DNA of 64,000 nucleotides, from positions 1-64,000 of the forward strand of contig CAVXUW010000004.1 in NCBI GenBank assembly GCA_963765105.1. The letters run 5' to 3'. The notes under the pieces are model-generated. The model did no database searches. It had not been told where the DNA came from and saw nothing but the letters and a program-made list of their open reading frames with translations. Below are positions 36,852 to 46,509 of this stretch, in pieces. Numbering within the stretch: position 1 is the first letter of the stretch; each line of letters starts with the position of its first letter. The stretch comes from CALMEC01 sp963765105. GTDB taxonomy: Bacteria; Actinomycetota; Thermoleophilia; Miltoncostaeales; Miltoncostaeaceae. Both the position numbers and the translations under genes were made by a program.

Positions 36852-38453
36852 CTACTTGATGGTGACGAAGACCTCCGCCGTGGGACGGTCCCCACCGGTC
36901 GACCACATCACGAGGTTCCTCAGCGGCCTGAGGTTCGCGATCGTCTCGTCCGGGGCTCCGCGCAGGAGACCCATTCGATCGAGGGTGCTGAGGACTTGCT
37001 CGCCGTTGACCCACGCCAGCGCCGTCACTTTCGATGGCATCTGCCGGGTGGCCGCCTGGTATGCGGCGTCGTCAACCAGCTTGGCCGACGGCTGCTGCAC
37101 CTGGGTGATGGCCTCAGCCTGGGTTCCGAGGTACGCGATCTTGCCATCGACGCCGTAGACGATGCCGACGTTGGGGCTCACCGGAGATGCCCAGCCCGTG
37201 ACCCCGTTGGCCAGCTGCACCTTCGCAAACGGCGGGATGGATCCGGCGGCGGCGCCAGCCAAAGCGAGACCACGCTCACGAAGCTTGTCGAGTGTCTCCT
37301 GTGCCTTGGCGCCATCGGCAACTTCGAGGGCGAGAACCGCGCCGGGCGCGTCCTTCCCGTTGGTGACGACAACGGCGTGCTCACCGGAGGTGAGTGCCTT
37401 CAGATCGCCGGTCGAGATACCCAGCAGCCCGAGGACGCCGCGGGCCTGCCCGATGCCCTCCTTGACCTTGGGGTCGCTTGCCGAGGCCTGTGAGATGGCC
37501 TCCTCGCCGATTGCGTATGCGTTGCGGAAGCTGAGGTAACCCAACGCGTCAGCCGGGACGTTCTTGATCAGGGTCGGCGTGTACTCCTCGTTGGCTGCCG
37601 ATGCGGTCTCGCCCAGATCGCGAGTCACCATCTTCAAACGCATACCGTCGGTTTCCGCAGCGATCGACAGACCAACAGACGCGTTCGGGCCGATCCCGGC
37701 GTCCATAACCGTCTTGGCGGCCTCGGCGTTCTTGGCACCAACCTTCTTGACGATGTCGGCAACATCGATGTAGCCCTGGGCCATGACCTCGTCGGGTAGC
37801 TCGGCGAGTGCATCACTGAGCTTGTCCGAGCCGGCCATGGTGTCGCCGGTATCGCCCTCACTCGCGTCAATCGCGCGCTTGGTCTCGTTTGCGTCGGAGG
37901 AGACCAGCAGCACGTCGTCGTTGACCGCTCCGAGGTCGCCATCGCCAACGTCATAGAGGTCAAAACCTTTGTAGGTGCCCTTGGGCGTCCAGGCGTCGTC
38001 GCCTTTCTTCGCCAAGGCGACCATATCGGCGCGTTTTCCCTCAGGAATGTCGACCGCGGCGATGACGATTGGGTCGCTACCGTCGGTAAAGCTGGACTTA
38101 TCCGAGATCGCGATGACGGCGCTCTTGCCGAGCAGCGGCTTGAGGTCGCGATCGAAGACGAGGTCGTTTTTGGCGAGCTCGTCGTTGAACGCCTTCGCCG
38201 CCTTCGGGTAGCCCGGGAAGACCTTGGCCAGGGTCAGGGCCTGCTTCCACTGAGATCCGTCAAGGTCGGTGGAGACCTCGAAGTAGATGGGGGATCCGGC
38301 AGGGATGTACTTGGCGATGGCTCCGGCGCCGCCGGCGCTCGATGCTTCGCCACCGCATGCGGCGACACCACCAAGTGCGGCTGCGCTCGCGATTGCGGCC
38401 ACCACCCCAACCGTGTGCTTTCGTGCACGAAGCGCGCTCCCTCTACTTCTCAT
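36852..38453 (-). CDS. DUF3352-type lipoprotein
   Basis: Secreted 533-residue protein: basic start, hydrophobic stretch and lipobox GGVAAC (cysteine at about residue 33). The body has the DUF3352 layout (YIPAGSPIYFEVSTDLDG near the start, DVLLVSSDANETKRAID, GYLSFRNAYAIGEEA in the middle). The family is common in actinobacteria and cyanobacteria and has no known function. Transcribed after der, 88 bases from it. Confidence 0.78.
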   Translation of the reverse strand: MRSRGSALRARKHTVGVVAAIASAAALGGVAACGGEASSAGGAGAIAKYIPAGSPIYFEVSTDLDGSQWKQALTLAKVFPGYPKAAKAFNDELAKNDLVFDRDLKPLLGKSAVIAISDKSSFTDGSDPIVIAAVDIPEGKRADMVALAKKGDDAWTPKGTYKGFDLYDVGDGDLGAVNDDVLLVSSDANETKRAIDASEGDTGDTMAGSDKLSDALAELPDEVMAQGYIDVADIVKKVGAKNAEAAKTVMDAGIGPNASVGLSIAAETDGMRLKMVTRDLGETASAANEEYTPTLIKNVPADALGYLSFRNAYAIGEEAISQASASDPKVKEGIGQARGVLGLLGISTGDLKALTSGEHAVVVTNGKDAPGAVLALEVADGAKAQETLDKLRERGLALAGAAAGSIPPFAKVQLANGVTGWASPVSPNVGIVYGVDGKIAYLGTQAEAITQVQQPSAKLVDDAAYQAATRQMPSKVTALAWVNGEQVLSTLDRMGLLRGAPDETIANLRPLRNLVMWSTGGDRPTAEVFVTIK

Positions 38454-38541
38454 GAATCCTCCCCCAACGCCGGGCCTTTTGACTCCCCCGACGGTAGCAC
38501 CGGTTGCCGCGGAAGCTGTGGTAATCCTGGTAAAGACTCGG

Positions 38542-39936
38542 TCAAGACCTCTTGCGCGTGCGAACCTCGAGAATCACGGGGATACCATCGAGGTCGAGGG
38601 CACGGCGGAGGCGATTCTCGAGCCAGAAACCATAGTCACGAGTCATCAGAACACGGTCGTTGACGTCCAAACGAAACGTCGGCGGCTTCACTCCGGTCTG
38701 CACCAGGTATCGCAGCGACAGCCGTCGCTGACCGTCACGAGGGCCGGGTCGCTCCTCGGCCAGCCCGCGCAGCTCGGTGTTGAGCAGCTTCGTGGAAAAG
38801 CGTTGATCCAACCGGGCATGAAGGCGAAGCGCCGCCGGGAGGATGCGGGCGATGCCCTCCCCCGTGGTGGCCGAGCTGATCTCGATCGGGGGACGTTGCC
38901 GCGCCTTTGCCCGGATGACACCGGTGAGGTGATCGAGCTCGGGCTGGGCGAGATCCCACTTGTTCATGACGACGAGGGTGGCGCAGTGAGACTTGGCGGC
39001 AATGTCGATCACCGAGAGATCGGAGTCGGTGATGCCTTCGGTGGCATCGCACACGACGATCACAACGTCGCTGCGCTCGGCCGCCTGAACAGCCCGCAGA
39101 TGGCTGTAGCGCTCAACCGCCTCCCCCGCCTTGCCGCGCTTTCGCAGGCCGGCGGTGTCGGTGAGCACGACTCGTCGGCCGCCGACATCCACGAGGGTGT
39201 CGATGGCATCGCGTGTGGTGCCGGGTCGATCGTGGACGATGACCCGCTGCTCACCCATGATCGCGTTCAGGATGCTGCTTTTGCCGACGTTGGGGCGACC
39301 GAGGATGGCGATGGCCGGGGGCGCGACGGCGTCAAGCTCCACCTCTGGGGCTTCGGGAAGCAGCTCTACGATGGCGTCGAGCAGGTCGCCGATGTTTCGC
39401 CCGTGCTGTGCCGAGACCGGGTGGACTTCACCCAAACCGAGTTCCCACAGGGCCTGTGCCTCGATCTCATGGGCGGGGCTTTCACACTTGTTAGCCACCA
39501 CCAGCACCGGACGATCAGCCCGGCGGAGGCGTTCGGCCACCTGAAGGTCGCCGGCGGCAGCCCCGGCGTGAGCGTCGACCACGAACAAGATGATGTCGGC
39601 CTCATCGATGGCATGTACGGCTTGCTCCACGACCTGCCGCCCGATGGGAGTGGGATCGATGTCGTCGATACCGCCGGTGTCGATGAGCTGGAACACGCGG
39701 CCGCGCCAGTCGGCGGTGCCGCTGCGGCGGTCACGCGTGACACCCGGCTGTTGATCCACCACGGCATCACGGTTGCCACTGAGGCGGTTGAACAGCGTCG
39801 ACTTGCCGACATTCGGGTAACCAACAATGGCGACAACCGGCATCCCGTCCGCCATTGCCGACAGGGCGGCGGTGCGCCGTTCACGTGCAGCCGTACGCCG
39901 TTCGGCCGCGGTGGTGCGCTGAGGTCGGGTGGACAT
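38542..39936 (-). CDS. der: Ribosome biogenesis GTPase Der (EngA)
   Basis: Two GTPase domains in tandem are the Der hallmark: G1 IVGYPNVGKSTLFNRL and ILGRPNVGKSSILNAI, with DTGGI and DTAGLRKRGK, then a KH-like C-terminus (GVKPPTFRLDVND). Acts in 50S assembly. 464 residues including an Arg-rich N-terminal extension of about 30. Other ATGs (e.g. at residues 28 or 32) could be the true start. Confidence 0.96.
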   Translation of the reverse strand: MSTRPQRTTAAERRTAARERRTAALSAMADGMPVVAIVGYPNVGKSTLFNRLSGNRDAVVDQQPGVTRDRRSGTADWRGRVFQLIDTGGIDDIDPTPIGRQVVEQAVHAIDEADIILFVVDAHAGAAAGDLQVAERLRRADRPVLVVANKCESPAHEIEAQALWELGLGEVHPVSAQHGRNIGDLLDAIVELLPEAPEVELDAVAPPAIAILGRPNVGKSSILNAIMGEQRVIVHDRPGTTRDAIDTLVDVGGRRVVLTDTAGLRKRGKAGEAVERYSHLRAVQAAERSDVVIVVCDATEGITDSDLSVIDIAAKSHCATLVVMNKWDLAQPELDHLTGVIRAKARQRPPIEISSATTGEGIARILPAALRLHARLDQRFSTKLLNTELRGLAEERPGPRDGQRRLSLRYLVQTGVKPPTFRLDVNDRVLMTRDYGFWLENRLRRALDLDGIPVILEVRTRKRS

Positions 39937-39980
39937 CCCGTGAAGTCAACCAGAACCCGAGCCCAAAACCCCCGATCGGC

Positions 39981-40622
39981 CTAGTAGCGCTCCAGCGTGG
40001 GTTCCTCTGTCGGGACGGTTTGGGGCGGTCCACCGGCAATCTCGATGAGCTCGGCCACGGCTACCATCATGCGGCGCGTCATCTCGCGAGCCCGCTCGCT
40101 TTTGGAGCCGGTGAGACCGGAAAGATCAAGCGGAGGGCCCACCGCAACGCTCACCGGACCGATCTTTCGTTGACTACCCCAGATGGCCGCGGGGATGACC
40201 ACGATGTTGGGTTCGAGCGCCAGCATGCCCCCTCCTGGGAAGAAGGGCCGGATCTTGCCGGTGAGGCTGCGGGTACCTTCGGGGAACATCACGAGGCACT
40301 CGCCGCGCGCCAGAATTTCCTTCGACGTGCGGATGGCCTCGCGGTCGGCGCCGCCCCGTTCCACCGGAAATGCGCCAACCCCCGCGAGGATCGTTCCGAA
40401 CAGCGGTTTGCGGAAGAGCTCCGACTTGGCCATGAACCGTACGGGTCGCGGAAGGATCGTGGATCCCACCATGGGCGGGTCGTAGCTCGACAGGTGGTTG
40501 CACACCACCAGCACTCCGCCGGTGGCGGGAACGCGATGTGGGCCGACGCGCCGCAACCGGTACGCACCGAAGAACAGGGGCTTGAGGATCCCCCGACCGA
40601 TGTTCCACAGGACAGCGTTCAT
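39981..40622 (-). CDS. Lysophospholipid acyltransferase (PlsC family)
   Basis: Adds the second acyl chain to lysophosphatidic acid. The catalytic NHLSSYDPP (HxxxxD motif) and the substrate-binding FPEGTRSLTGK are present, with a hydrophobic start. 213 residues. Overlaps cmk by 4 bases, the cmk-plsC-der order common in actinobacteria. Confidence 0.92.
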   Translation of the reverse strand: MNAVLWNIGRGILKPLFFGAYRLRRVGPHRVPATGGVLVVCNHLSSYDPPMVGSTILPRPVRFMAKSELFRKPLFGTILAGVGAFPVERGGADREAIRTSKEILARGECLVMFPEGTRSLTGKIRPFFPGGGMLALEPNIVVIPAAIWGSQRKIGPVSVAVGPPLDLSGLTGSKSERAREMTRRMMVAVAELIEIAGGPPQTVPTEEPTLERY

Positions 40623-41281
40623 GCCGCTCCTTTCCCCGCCAGAACGGCGATGTGCGCGACGACGGCCTCGACCTCACGCCCGGTTGTGTCGACCACAACC
40701 GCACCGGGCGCAACAACCAACGGGCTCTCCGCTCGGGTGCTGTCGCTGTGGTCACGCGCGATGATTTGCTGGAGTACGTCGCCGAGGGCGACGTCCTCAC
40801 CACCCTCTGAGAGCTCACGGTGGCGTCGCCGAGCACGTTCCTCGGAATCCGCGGTGAGGAAGATCTTCACGTCGGCGTTGGGGCACACCACGCTGCCGAT
40901 GTCGCGCCCATCGGCCACCCAGTCACCGGCATCGAGGATGGCGCGCTGCTGACGCACGATCTCGGCGCGCAAGCCGGCGTGAGCGGCCACTTGTGAGACG
41001 TGGCTGGTGACGGCCGGGTCGCGTACCGCATCGGTCACATCGGCGTCGTCGATGGTCACCGTGTCTCGCGCCCGGTCGTGGTGCAGGCGAATGCGATGTC
41101 CTTGGGCCAAGTCGGTGAGCGCCTCCCCATCGTCGGGACTCACTCCATGCCGCTGGGCCAGCAGGGCCACAGCCCGGTACATGGACCCGGTGTTGAGGTA
41201 GCCGATCCCCAGCCGGTCGGCAAGGAGGCGCGCGACCGTGCTCTTTCCCGCTCCGGCGGGACCATCGATTGCGACGATCAC
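40619..41281 (-). CDS. cmk: Cytidylate kinase
   Basis: Phosphorylates CMP and dCMP. P-loop IAIDGPAGAGKSTVARLLA, CMP-site GYLNTGSMYRAVAL, and VADGRDIGSVVCPNADVKIF. 220 residues. Overlaps aroA and plsC by 4 bases each. Confidence 0.96.
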   Translation of the reverse strand: MIVAIDGPAGAGKSTVARLLADRLGIGYLNTGSMYRAVALLAQRHGVSPDDGEALTDLAQGHRIRLHHDRARDTVTIDDADVTDAVRDPAVTSHVSQVAAHAGLRAEIVRQQRAILDAGDWVADGRDIGSVVCPNADVKIFLTADSEERARRRHRELSEGGEDVALGDVLQQIIARDHSDSTRAESPLVVAPGAVVVDTTGREVEAVVAHIAVLAGKGAA

Positions 41282-42579
41282 GCAGCGCCACCGAGTGCGG
41301 CGATGTCGCGCGCAAAGCCAGGGTATGAGACCGCCACCACCCCAAACCCCCGCACCGACGCGCCCTCGTCGCTCACGAGCCCGGCGATGGCGCCAAGCAT
41401 TGCCAGCCGGTGATCGCCCACCGAATCGATCTCACCGCCGGCCAAGCGCCCCGTTCCGTGGACATCGAAGCCGTCGTCGTGTTCCTCAATGTGCGCGCCC
41501 ATGGCGCGCAGCGCGGTGCAGACCGACGCCACGCGATCGCTTTCTTTCGTGCGGAGTTCCTGTGCCCCGCGCACCGAGGTGACCCCGTCGGCGAAGACGC
41601 CGAGCAGGCCGACGAGGGGAAGCTCGTCGACCATCGACGGCACCTCCTCACCGGTCACCTGCGTGGCCTTGAGCCCCAAGCAGCGACGGACGATGAGGTC
41701 GCCAAACGGCTCGCCCCCCATCCGCTCACCCTCCACCACGTCCACCTCGGCGCCCATGCGCGCCAACACACCCAAGAGCCCCGCGCGCGTGGGGTTGAGG
41801 TTCACTCCCCGCAGGCGAATCTGCGGGTCGGCGCGCAGCACCCCGGCAACCAGATGAAACGCCGCCGAGGAGAAGTCGCCGGGAACCGTGAGATCTGGTA
41901 GCGACAGCGCCTCCACCGGCCCAACGACTCCCACGGCACCACCCTCGTGTCGTATGTCGACGCCGCACGCGGCCAGCATGCGCTCGGTGTGGTCGCGCGA
42001 CAGGTGGGGCTCACTCACCCACGTCTCGCCCGTGGCAGACAGGCCGGCAAGCAGTAGGCAGCTTTTCACCTGTCCGCTGGAGAGCGTCAGCTCGTGACGG
42101 TGGCCGCGGAGCTCATCGGCGGGTGAGATCACCAGCGGGGGCGTTCCGCCCGGTGCCGTGTAGATGCGGGCGCCCATGGCCGTGAGGGGCGTGGCGATGC
42201 GGCTCATGGGCCGGCGACGCAGCGAGTCGTCGCCATCGAGGGTCACCTCGCCATGCGTCTGGCCCACCAGGATGCCGGCGAACAACCGCATGAGGGTGCC
42301 GGCATTGGCGCAGTCGATGCGCTGCTGCGGACGCAGCCCGGCGATGCCGACGCCATCGATCTCCAGGTGGTCGCCGAGGTGCCCGCGCACGGTAACTCCG
42401 CAGGCCTCAATTGCGCTCAGGGTTGCGGCCGTGTCTTCCGAATCGAGCGGTCCGTCAACGCGAACGGTGCGGTCGGAGATGGCGCCAAACAGGATGGCGC
42501 GATGGGTGATCGACTTGTCCGGCGGGATGTCAATCTCGCCGTGCAGCGCCGTTTGTGGTGCGACACGGACGGTTGACAC
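41278..42579 (-). CDS. aroA: 3-phosphoshikimate 1-carboxyvinyltransferase (EPSP synthase)
   Basis: Sixth step of the shikimate pathway. Motifs: IPPDKSITHRAILFGA, CANAGTLMRLFAG and LRTKESDRVASVCTAL. GTG 42579 (433 aa) is the normal family start; the frame is open to 42681, but that part overlaps the upstream gene. Twelve bases separate it from the upstream gene of unknown function. Confidence 0.95.
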   Translation of the reverse strand: MSTVRVAPQTALHGEIDIPPDKSITHRAILFGAISDRTVRVDGPLDSEDTAATLSAIEACGVTVRGHLGDHLEIDGVGIAGLRPQQRIDCANAGTLMRLFAGILVGQTHGEVTLDGDDSLRRRPMSRIATPLTAMGARIYTAPGGTPPLVISPADELRGHRHELTLSSGQVKSCLLLAGLSATGETWVSEPHLSRDHTERMLAACGVDIRHEGGAVGVVGPVEALSLPDLTVPGDFSSAAFHLVAGVLRADPQIRLRGVNLNPTRAGLLGVLARMGAEVDVVEGERMGGEPFGDLIVRRCLGLKATQVTGEEVPSMVDELPLVGLLGVFADGVTSVRGAQELRTKESDRVASVCTALRAMGAHIEEHDDGFDVHGTGRLAGGEIDSVGDHRLAMLGAIAGLVSDEGASVRGFGVVAVSYPGFARDIAALGGAA

Positions 42580-42590
42580 AGGGGCGAACC

Positions 42591-43496
42591 TTACAGAGAG
42601 CGCGCCACGCGTATCGCGACCTCGCCCGCGGGGTCGACGCCCACCACCTGCACACCAAATGCCCGCTCGTCGGTCTCCCACACAAGGGTGGCGAAACGCT
42701 TACGCACCATGAGCACCCCGGTCACGTCGCCGATCGCCACGGTCTCGCTGCGCCCGTCCACGGCGATGGGATTTGCCAGTGGCCCGGGGGTTTGTCGCAC
42801 CAGTACCCGCTCGGGTTCACGTCCCCACGCAACGACGATGGAGGGCGGAGCGAAGGGATAGGCCAAATCGGGTTCCAGGTGAAAGTCCCCGCGTTCAAGG
42901 CCCTCGGGAATCCATTGGGGCAAACGCGGTTCGTAGCCGCCCTCAAAGACCGCGTCGACCGGGTCGGATGTCCATCGCCCCGCCCCGAATCCGGCGGCCA
43001 GACCGTGCCCCGAGCCGGAGCGACCAAAGATCTTTCCGTTGGTGAGTCGCAGATGGGCGATCCCGCCCGCATCTAAACGTCCCACGGGTTCGTCGCCTTC
43101 CAGCGCATCAACGGCGATCAGCACCACGCCCGGCTCCAGGCGCACCAACGCGATGCCTTCCGGCCCCACCGGTTGCGACGGCAGCGGATCTTCCACCGCC
43201 AGATGCACCGCTACCCCCGTCACGTTGGGGGCGGCTCGGATCACCAGCACGCGGTCGTCGATGCCGCCTTGAAGCATCTCCACGTCCGTTGCCACCACCG
43301 GGCGCAGGCGGCTGGGCCGCCCCGGTGGACAGCCGATGCGGGCCGCGATGGACCCGGCGGCACCATCGATCCACGCCACCCGCGTCTGTGGGGGATCCCC
43401 GCCGACGGACGCCGCCACGGTGATGTGGCGCTCGTCATCGATCGCCACCGCGACCGGGTGGCGAAGGAGCCGCTCCGCAGCGTCCCGGCCTGCCAT
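42591..43496 (-). CDS. Protein of unknown function upstream of aroA
   Basis: 301 residues, no signal peptide or membrane helix seen, rich in beta-type segments (repeats of VAVAIDDERHITVAASV type). Layout hints at a beta-propeller or sandwich, but I recognise no family. It stands directly before aroA on the same strand, so probably in one transcript. Divergent from the membrane protein at 43532 with a 35-base gap. Confidence 0.6.
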   Translation of the reverse strand: MAGRDAAERLLRHPVAVAIDDERHITVAASVGGDPPQTRVAWIDGAAGSIAARIGCPPGRPSRLRPVVATDVEMLQGGIDDRVLVIRAAPNVTGVAVHLAVEDPLPSQPVGPEGIALVRLEPGVVLIAVDALEGDEPVGRLDAGGIAHLRLTNGKIFGRSGSGHGLAAGFGAGRWTSDPVDAVFEGGYEPRLPQWIPEGLERGDFHLEPDLAYPFAPPSIVVAWGREPERVLVRQTPGPLANPIAVDGRSETVAIGDVTGVLMVRKRFATLVWETDERAFGVQVVGVDPAGEVAIRVARSL

Positions 43497-43531
43497 ACCC
43501 GTACCGTAGCCCCTCCTGCCAATATGCGCCT

Positions 43532-44170
43532 ATGAGTGAGCCAGCCGCAGCCACCGCCCCACCCCCCGCACCCAATCCGTCGCGTGCCCCCGGGTCGGGA
43601 GAAAAGCATTGGGGTCGCCGGATCATCGTCGGCCTCGTTCTCCTTGCCATCGCGGTGGTGCTGTTCATCGCCGGTGCGGCGTTCATGCCACGTTGGTGGG
43701 CCCAGCGGATTGGCGACCAGGTTGACGGCAGCAGCGCCCAAGGTGTGGGCGTTGGACTGTTCTACGGGTTCGTCTTCACCCTGGTTCCCCTCATCGTGTT
43801 GTGGGTCGCCTTCCACAAACGCCGGCCGATCGCGACGTGGCTCCTTCTGACCGCGCTTGCCGGGGTGCTGGCTGCCCCCAACCTGTTGACGTTGGGGATT
43901 GTGTTGGGCGATGGTGACGCCGCCCACGCGGGTGAGCGCATCCTCGATACCCGGGCGAACTTCTTTCGCGCCAGCTCACTCATCGGCGCCATTGTGGCGG
44001 GCCTCGTGATGCTGCTGGTGGTGTTCTTCCTCGCCAAGCGCAAGCGTCGCAAGCACGCGAGCGAACGAGCCAAAGACGCCACTGCACCTGCGGCGTTCGT
44101 CGATTCGTCCCCAGCGGACGCCACGGTCGCCTCACCCAGCCCATCGAACGACCCGCCCGCGAGCGGGTGA
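43532..44170 (+). CDS. Membrane protein with three to four helices, unknown function
   Basis: 212 residues: Pro/Ala-rich cytoplasmic-like start, helices IIVGLVLLAIAVVLFIAGAA, GLFYGFVFTLVPLIVLWVAF, WLLLTALAGVLAAPNLLTL and IVAGLVMLLVVFFLA, then a Lys/Arg cluster and a Pro/Ser tail. No recognised family. The stop overlaps the hydrolase start by 4 bases, so the two are coupled. Confidence 0.65.
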   Translation: MSEPAAATAPPPAPNPSRAPGSGEKHWGRRIIVGLVLLAIAVVLFIAGAAFMPRWWAQRIGDQVDGSSAQGVGVGLFYGFVFTLVPLIVLWVAFHKRRPIATWLLLTALAGVLAAPNLLTLGIVLGDGDAAHAGERILDTRANFFRASSLIGAIVAGLVMLLVVFFLAKRKRRKHASERAKDATAPAAFVDSSPADATVASPSPSNDPPASG

Positions 44171-45000
44171 GCACACCCCCGAGCGAGACCCCGTTCGAGG
44201 TTCGGCACGACGGCCTTACTCTCCGCGGCACCACCGCCGGGCCCGCTGAGGCGTCCCCGCCGGTGGTGGCCCTCCACGGGCTCACCGCGACCCGCCGCTA
44301 CGTGTTTCACGGCTCACGTTCCGTCGAGCGCGCCGGGCACCGGGTCATCGCATACGACGCACGCGGCCATGGCGAGTCGGACCAGTCACCTGAGCGCACC
44401 GCCTACACCTACCCCGACCTGGCCGACGATGCCGTCGCCGTCCTCGACGCCCTCACCATCGAGCGGGCGGTACTGGTGGGTCATTCGATGGGCGCACACA
44501 CCGCCGCCCGCGTCGCGATCACCCGACCCGACCGCGTCGCCGCCTTGGTCCTGGGTGGTCCCGCCCACTGGGGCCGCCCGTCCGACAACCTCACCCGATG
44601 GGACGCCCTGGCCGACGGCCTCGAACATGGCGGGCCGGAAGGAATGTTGGCCGCCTACGAGCCCATTACGGCACCCAAGGAGATGCGCGACAGCATGCGC
44701 ACGGTCATCCTCCAACGCCTTGGCCGCCACATCCACCCCACCGCCGTGGCCGACGCCTTGCGTTACGCCCCACGAAGCGCCGCCTTCGACGGGCTCGACG
44801 CCTTGCGCACGATCGCCTGCCCCACCATCGTCGTCGGTAGCCGCGACGAGCTGGACCCCGACCACCCCCTGGAGGTCGCCGAAGCCTGGGCCGAGCACAT
44901 CCCGGGCGCCCGCCTCGTGGTGGAAGCCCCCGGCGAGAGCCCCCTCACCTGGCGCGGCAACGAGATGTCACGCATCGTGATGGGCGTGCTGGAAGGCTGA
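44167..45000 (+). CDS. Alpha/beta hydrolase
   Basis: 277 residues with the hydrolase fold: oxyanion region VVALHGLTATRRYVF, DARGHGESDQ, nucleophile elbow VGHSMGAHTA (Ser in GHSMG) and the late acid in VVGSRDELDPDHP; a final histidine near the end is not obvious. Substrate unknown. GTG start overlaps the preceding gene. This is the last gene before the accessory region. Confidence 0.85.
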   Translation: MSTPPSETPFEVRHDGLTLRGTTAGPAEASPPVVALHGLTATRRYVFHGSRSVERAGHRVIAYDARGHGESDQSPERTAYTYPDLADDAVAVLDALTIERAVLVGHSMGAHTAARVAITRPDRVAALVLGGPAHWGRPSDNLTRWDALADGLEHGGPEGMLAAYEPITAPKEMRDSMRTVILQRLGRHIHPTAVADALRYAPRSAAFDGLDALRTIACPTIVVGSRDELDPDHPLEVAEAWAEHIPGARLVVEAPGESPLTWRGNEMSRIVMGVLEG

Positions 45001-45108
45001 CGCCCCGTCGCCGCGAGCGTTCGCTCTCTTCGACACACAATTCGACGGCCCACGCCGATACGGCAACGCACACTCCCCAGGATCGTGGCACGAGCAACTC
45101 TCGGCACC

Positions 45109-45156
45109 TCACTCGTAATGATGGGGTCGGGGGTTCGAGTCCCCGCGTCGGCTCTC
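45109..45156 (+). repeat. tRNA-Thr(CGT) 3'-half fragment, copy A (left att-like site)
   Basis: 48 bases from the anticodon stem to the discriminator: loop CTCGTAA with anticodon CGT, T-loop TTCGAGT, and the acceptor strand CGTCGGC. The 5' half (acceptor partner GCCGACG and D-arm) is not found upstream, so this is not a working tRNA. It is 46/48 identical to the copy at 54444. Integrases often recombine over just this stretch. Bases 45001-45108 hold nothing else. Confidence 0.75.
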
Positions 45157-45302
45157 TTGATCCTCACTATTTTCGAGCTTCGGTTTCCATCCTGGCCAGA
45201 TCAGGCGCACGAAGGGGCCGCGCGCATCAGACCCATCAGGGCCACGGCGGTTGTGACGAAGCTGGAGGCGATTCAGCTGCGGTGGCTCATGACGGTCTTG
45301 GG

Positions 45303-46370
45303 TCAGGGTTTGGGGTGAGGCTCGGCGATTTGCGGGTCGCTCCCGACGTCGGGGCCGTTGCCGGCGACACGGGGCGTGGCGGGGTTGCGGTCGTGCGCCT
45401 CGCGCGAGCCCGGGTCGCTCTCGTCCGACCAAGCCGACCGCGCAGGCGCGACCGCTGGGCGGGGCCGTGTGTCGATGTCGAGGCGGAAGATGTCCGGTCG
45501 GTTGTAGTGGCCGACGGGGTCGAACAGCCGCCGTGCCGCATGCACGGTCGCGAGGTCGACCTCGGCGGTGAGGATGGTCTCCTCGAAACGGGCGGGGCCG
45601 GCCAGCAGGTCGCCGTTGGGGTTGACGATCACACTGTTACCCGACTCCACCCAGCCGTCGTTGCGGTCGGCCTGCCACACCTCATCGCGACGGGGAAAGT
45701 CCCGGGGGATCTGGTCGACGTGCACGCACGGGTTGACGGCGACGACGTAGCAGCGCCCCTCACGGGCGATATGGCGCATGCTCGACACCCAGCCGTCGCC
45801 CTTTGCCAGGGTTGGCGCCGCCCAGATGTCCACGCCCTGGGCGTAGAGGTAGAAACGCGCCAGGGGCATGTAGTTCTCCCAGCAGGTCAGTCCGCTCAGC
45901 CGGCCGTGCGGTGTGTCGATCACCGGCAACGTCGACCCGTCACCCATACCCCAGACGGTGCGCTCCGACCCGGTCGGCATGAGCTTGCGGTGCTTGCCCT
46001 GCAGCGCGCCGTCGGGGCCGAAGTAGAGGGTGGTGTTGTAGATGGTCGTCCCGTGCGGCTCGCGTTCCTCAACCCCGATGACCACATAGACCCCGGCTGA
46101 GCGGGCGGCGGCGCCGAGGGCGTCGGTGACCGGACCGGGGACCACGACCGCCTGGTCGACGAGCATCGCGAACCACTCCTCGTCACCGTCCCAGATGCGA
46201 CGCGAATCCATCCAGATCGGGCTCCCGGGAATGAACACCTCGGGGAACACGACGATCCCGGCGCCGCGAGCCGCCGCCTCGCCGAGCAGCTCGCGAGTTC
46301 TCGCCAGGCACGCTGCCTGATCCATCAACACGTACGCCGCCTGCACCGCCGCAACGATGACGCTAGCCAT
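45303..46370 (-). CDS. Nitrilase / aliphatic cyanide-type C-N hydrolase
   Basis: 355 residues of the nitrilase superfamily with the triad: Glu in VVFPEVFIPG, Lys in KHRKLMPTGSER, Cys in GLTCWENYMPLAR. The context around Cys and the PTxxER-type loop are those of true nitrilases, which turn nitriles into acids and ammonia, not amidases. C-terminal ~45 residues are a low-complexity tail. First gene inside the island, alone on its strand. Bases 45157-45302 have no gene. Confidence 0.9.
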   Translation of the reverse strand: MASVIVAAVQAAYVLMDQAACLARTRELLGEAAARGAGIVVFPEVFIPGSPIWMDSRRIWDGDEEWFAMLVDQAVVVPGPVTDALGAAARSAGVYVVIGVEEREPHGTTIYNTTLYFGPDGALQGKHRKLMPTGSERTVWGMGDGSTLPVIDTPHGRLSGLTCWENYMPLARFYLYAQGVDIWAAPTLAKGDGWVSSMRHIAREGRCYVVAVNPCVHVDQIPRDFPRRDEVWQADRNDGWVESGNSVIVNPNGDLLAGPARFEETILTAEVDLATVHAARRLFDPVGHYNRPDIFRLDIDTRPRPAVAPARSAWSDESDPGSREAHDRNPATPRVAGNGPDVGSDPQIAEPHPKP

Positions 46371-46509
46371 AGCCCTTACCTGCCTTTTCTCGTGTCGAAG
46401 GACATCTCATACGGACCCGGAGTTGATGGGGCGTGACGACCGGTGAATCCTCGTCGCTGCCGCGCGCCGCTCATGACCTCGCGCGGCATCCGGGTGAGTC
46501 GGCGCAGGT

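Noticed and set aside
45075..45156. A complete tRNA-Thr gene at copy A
   Set aside because: No acceptor strand GCCGACG and no D-arm precede the anticodon arm at the needed distance; only the 3' half is there.
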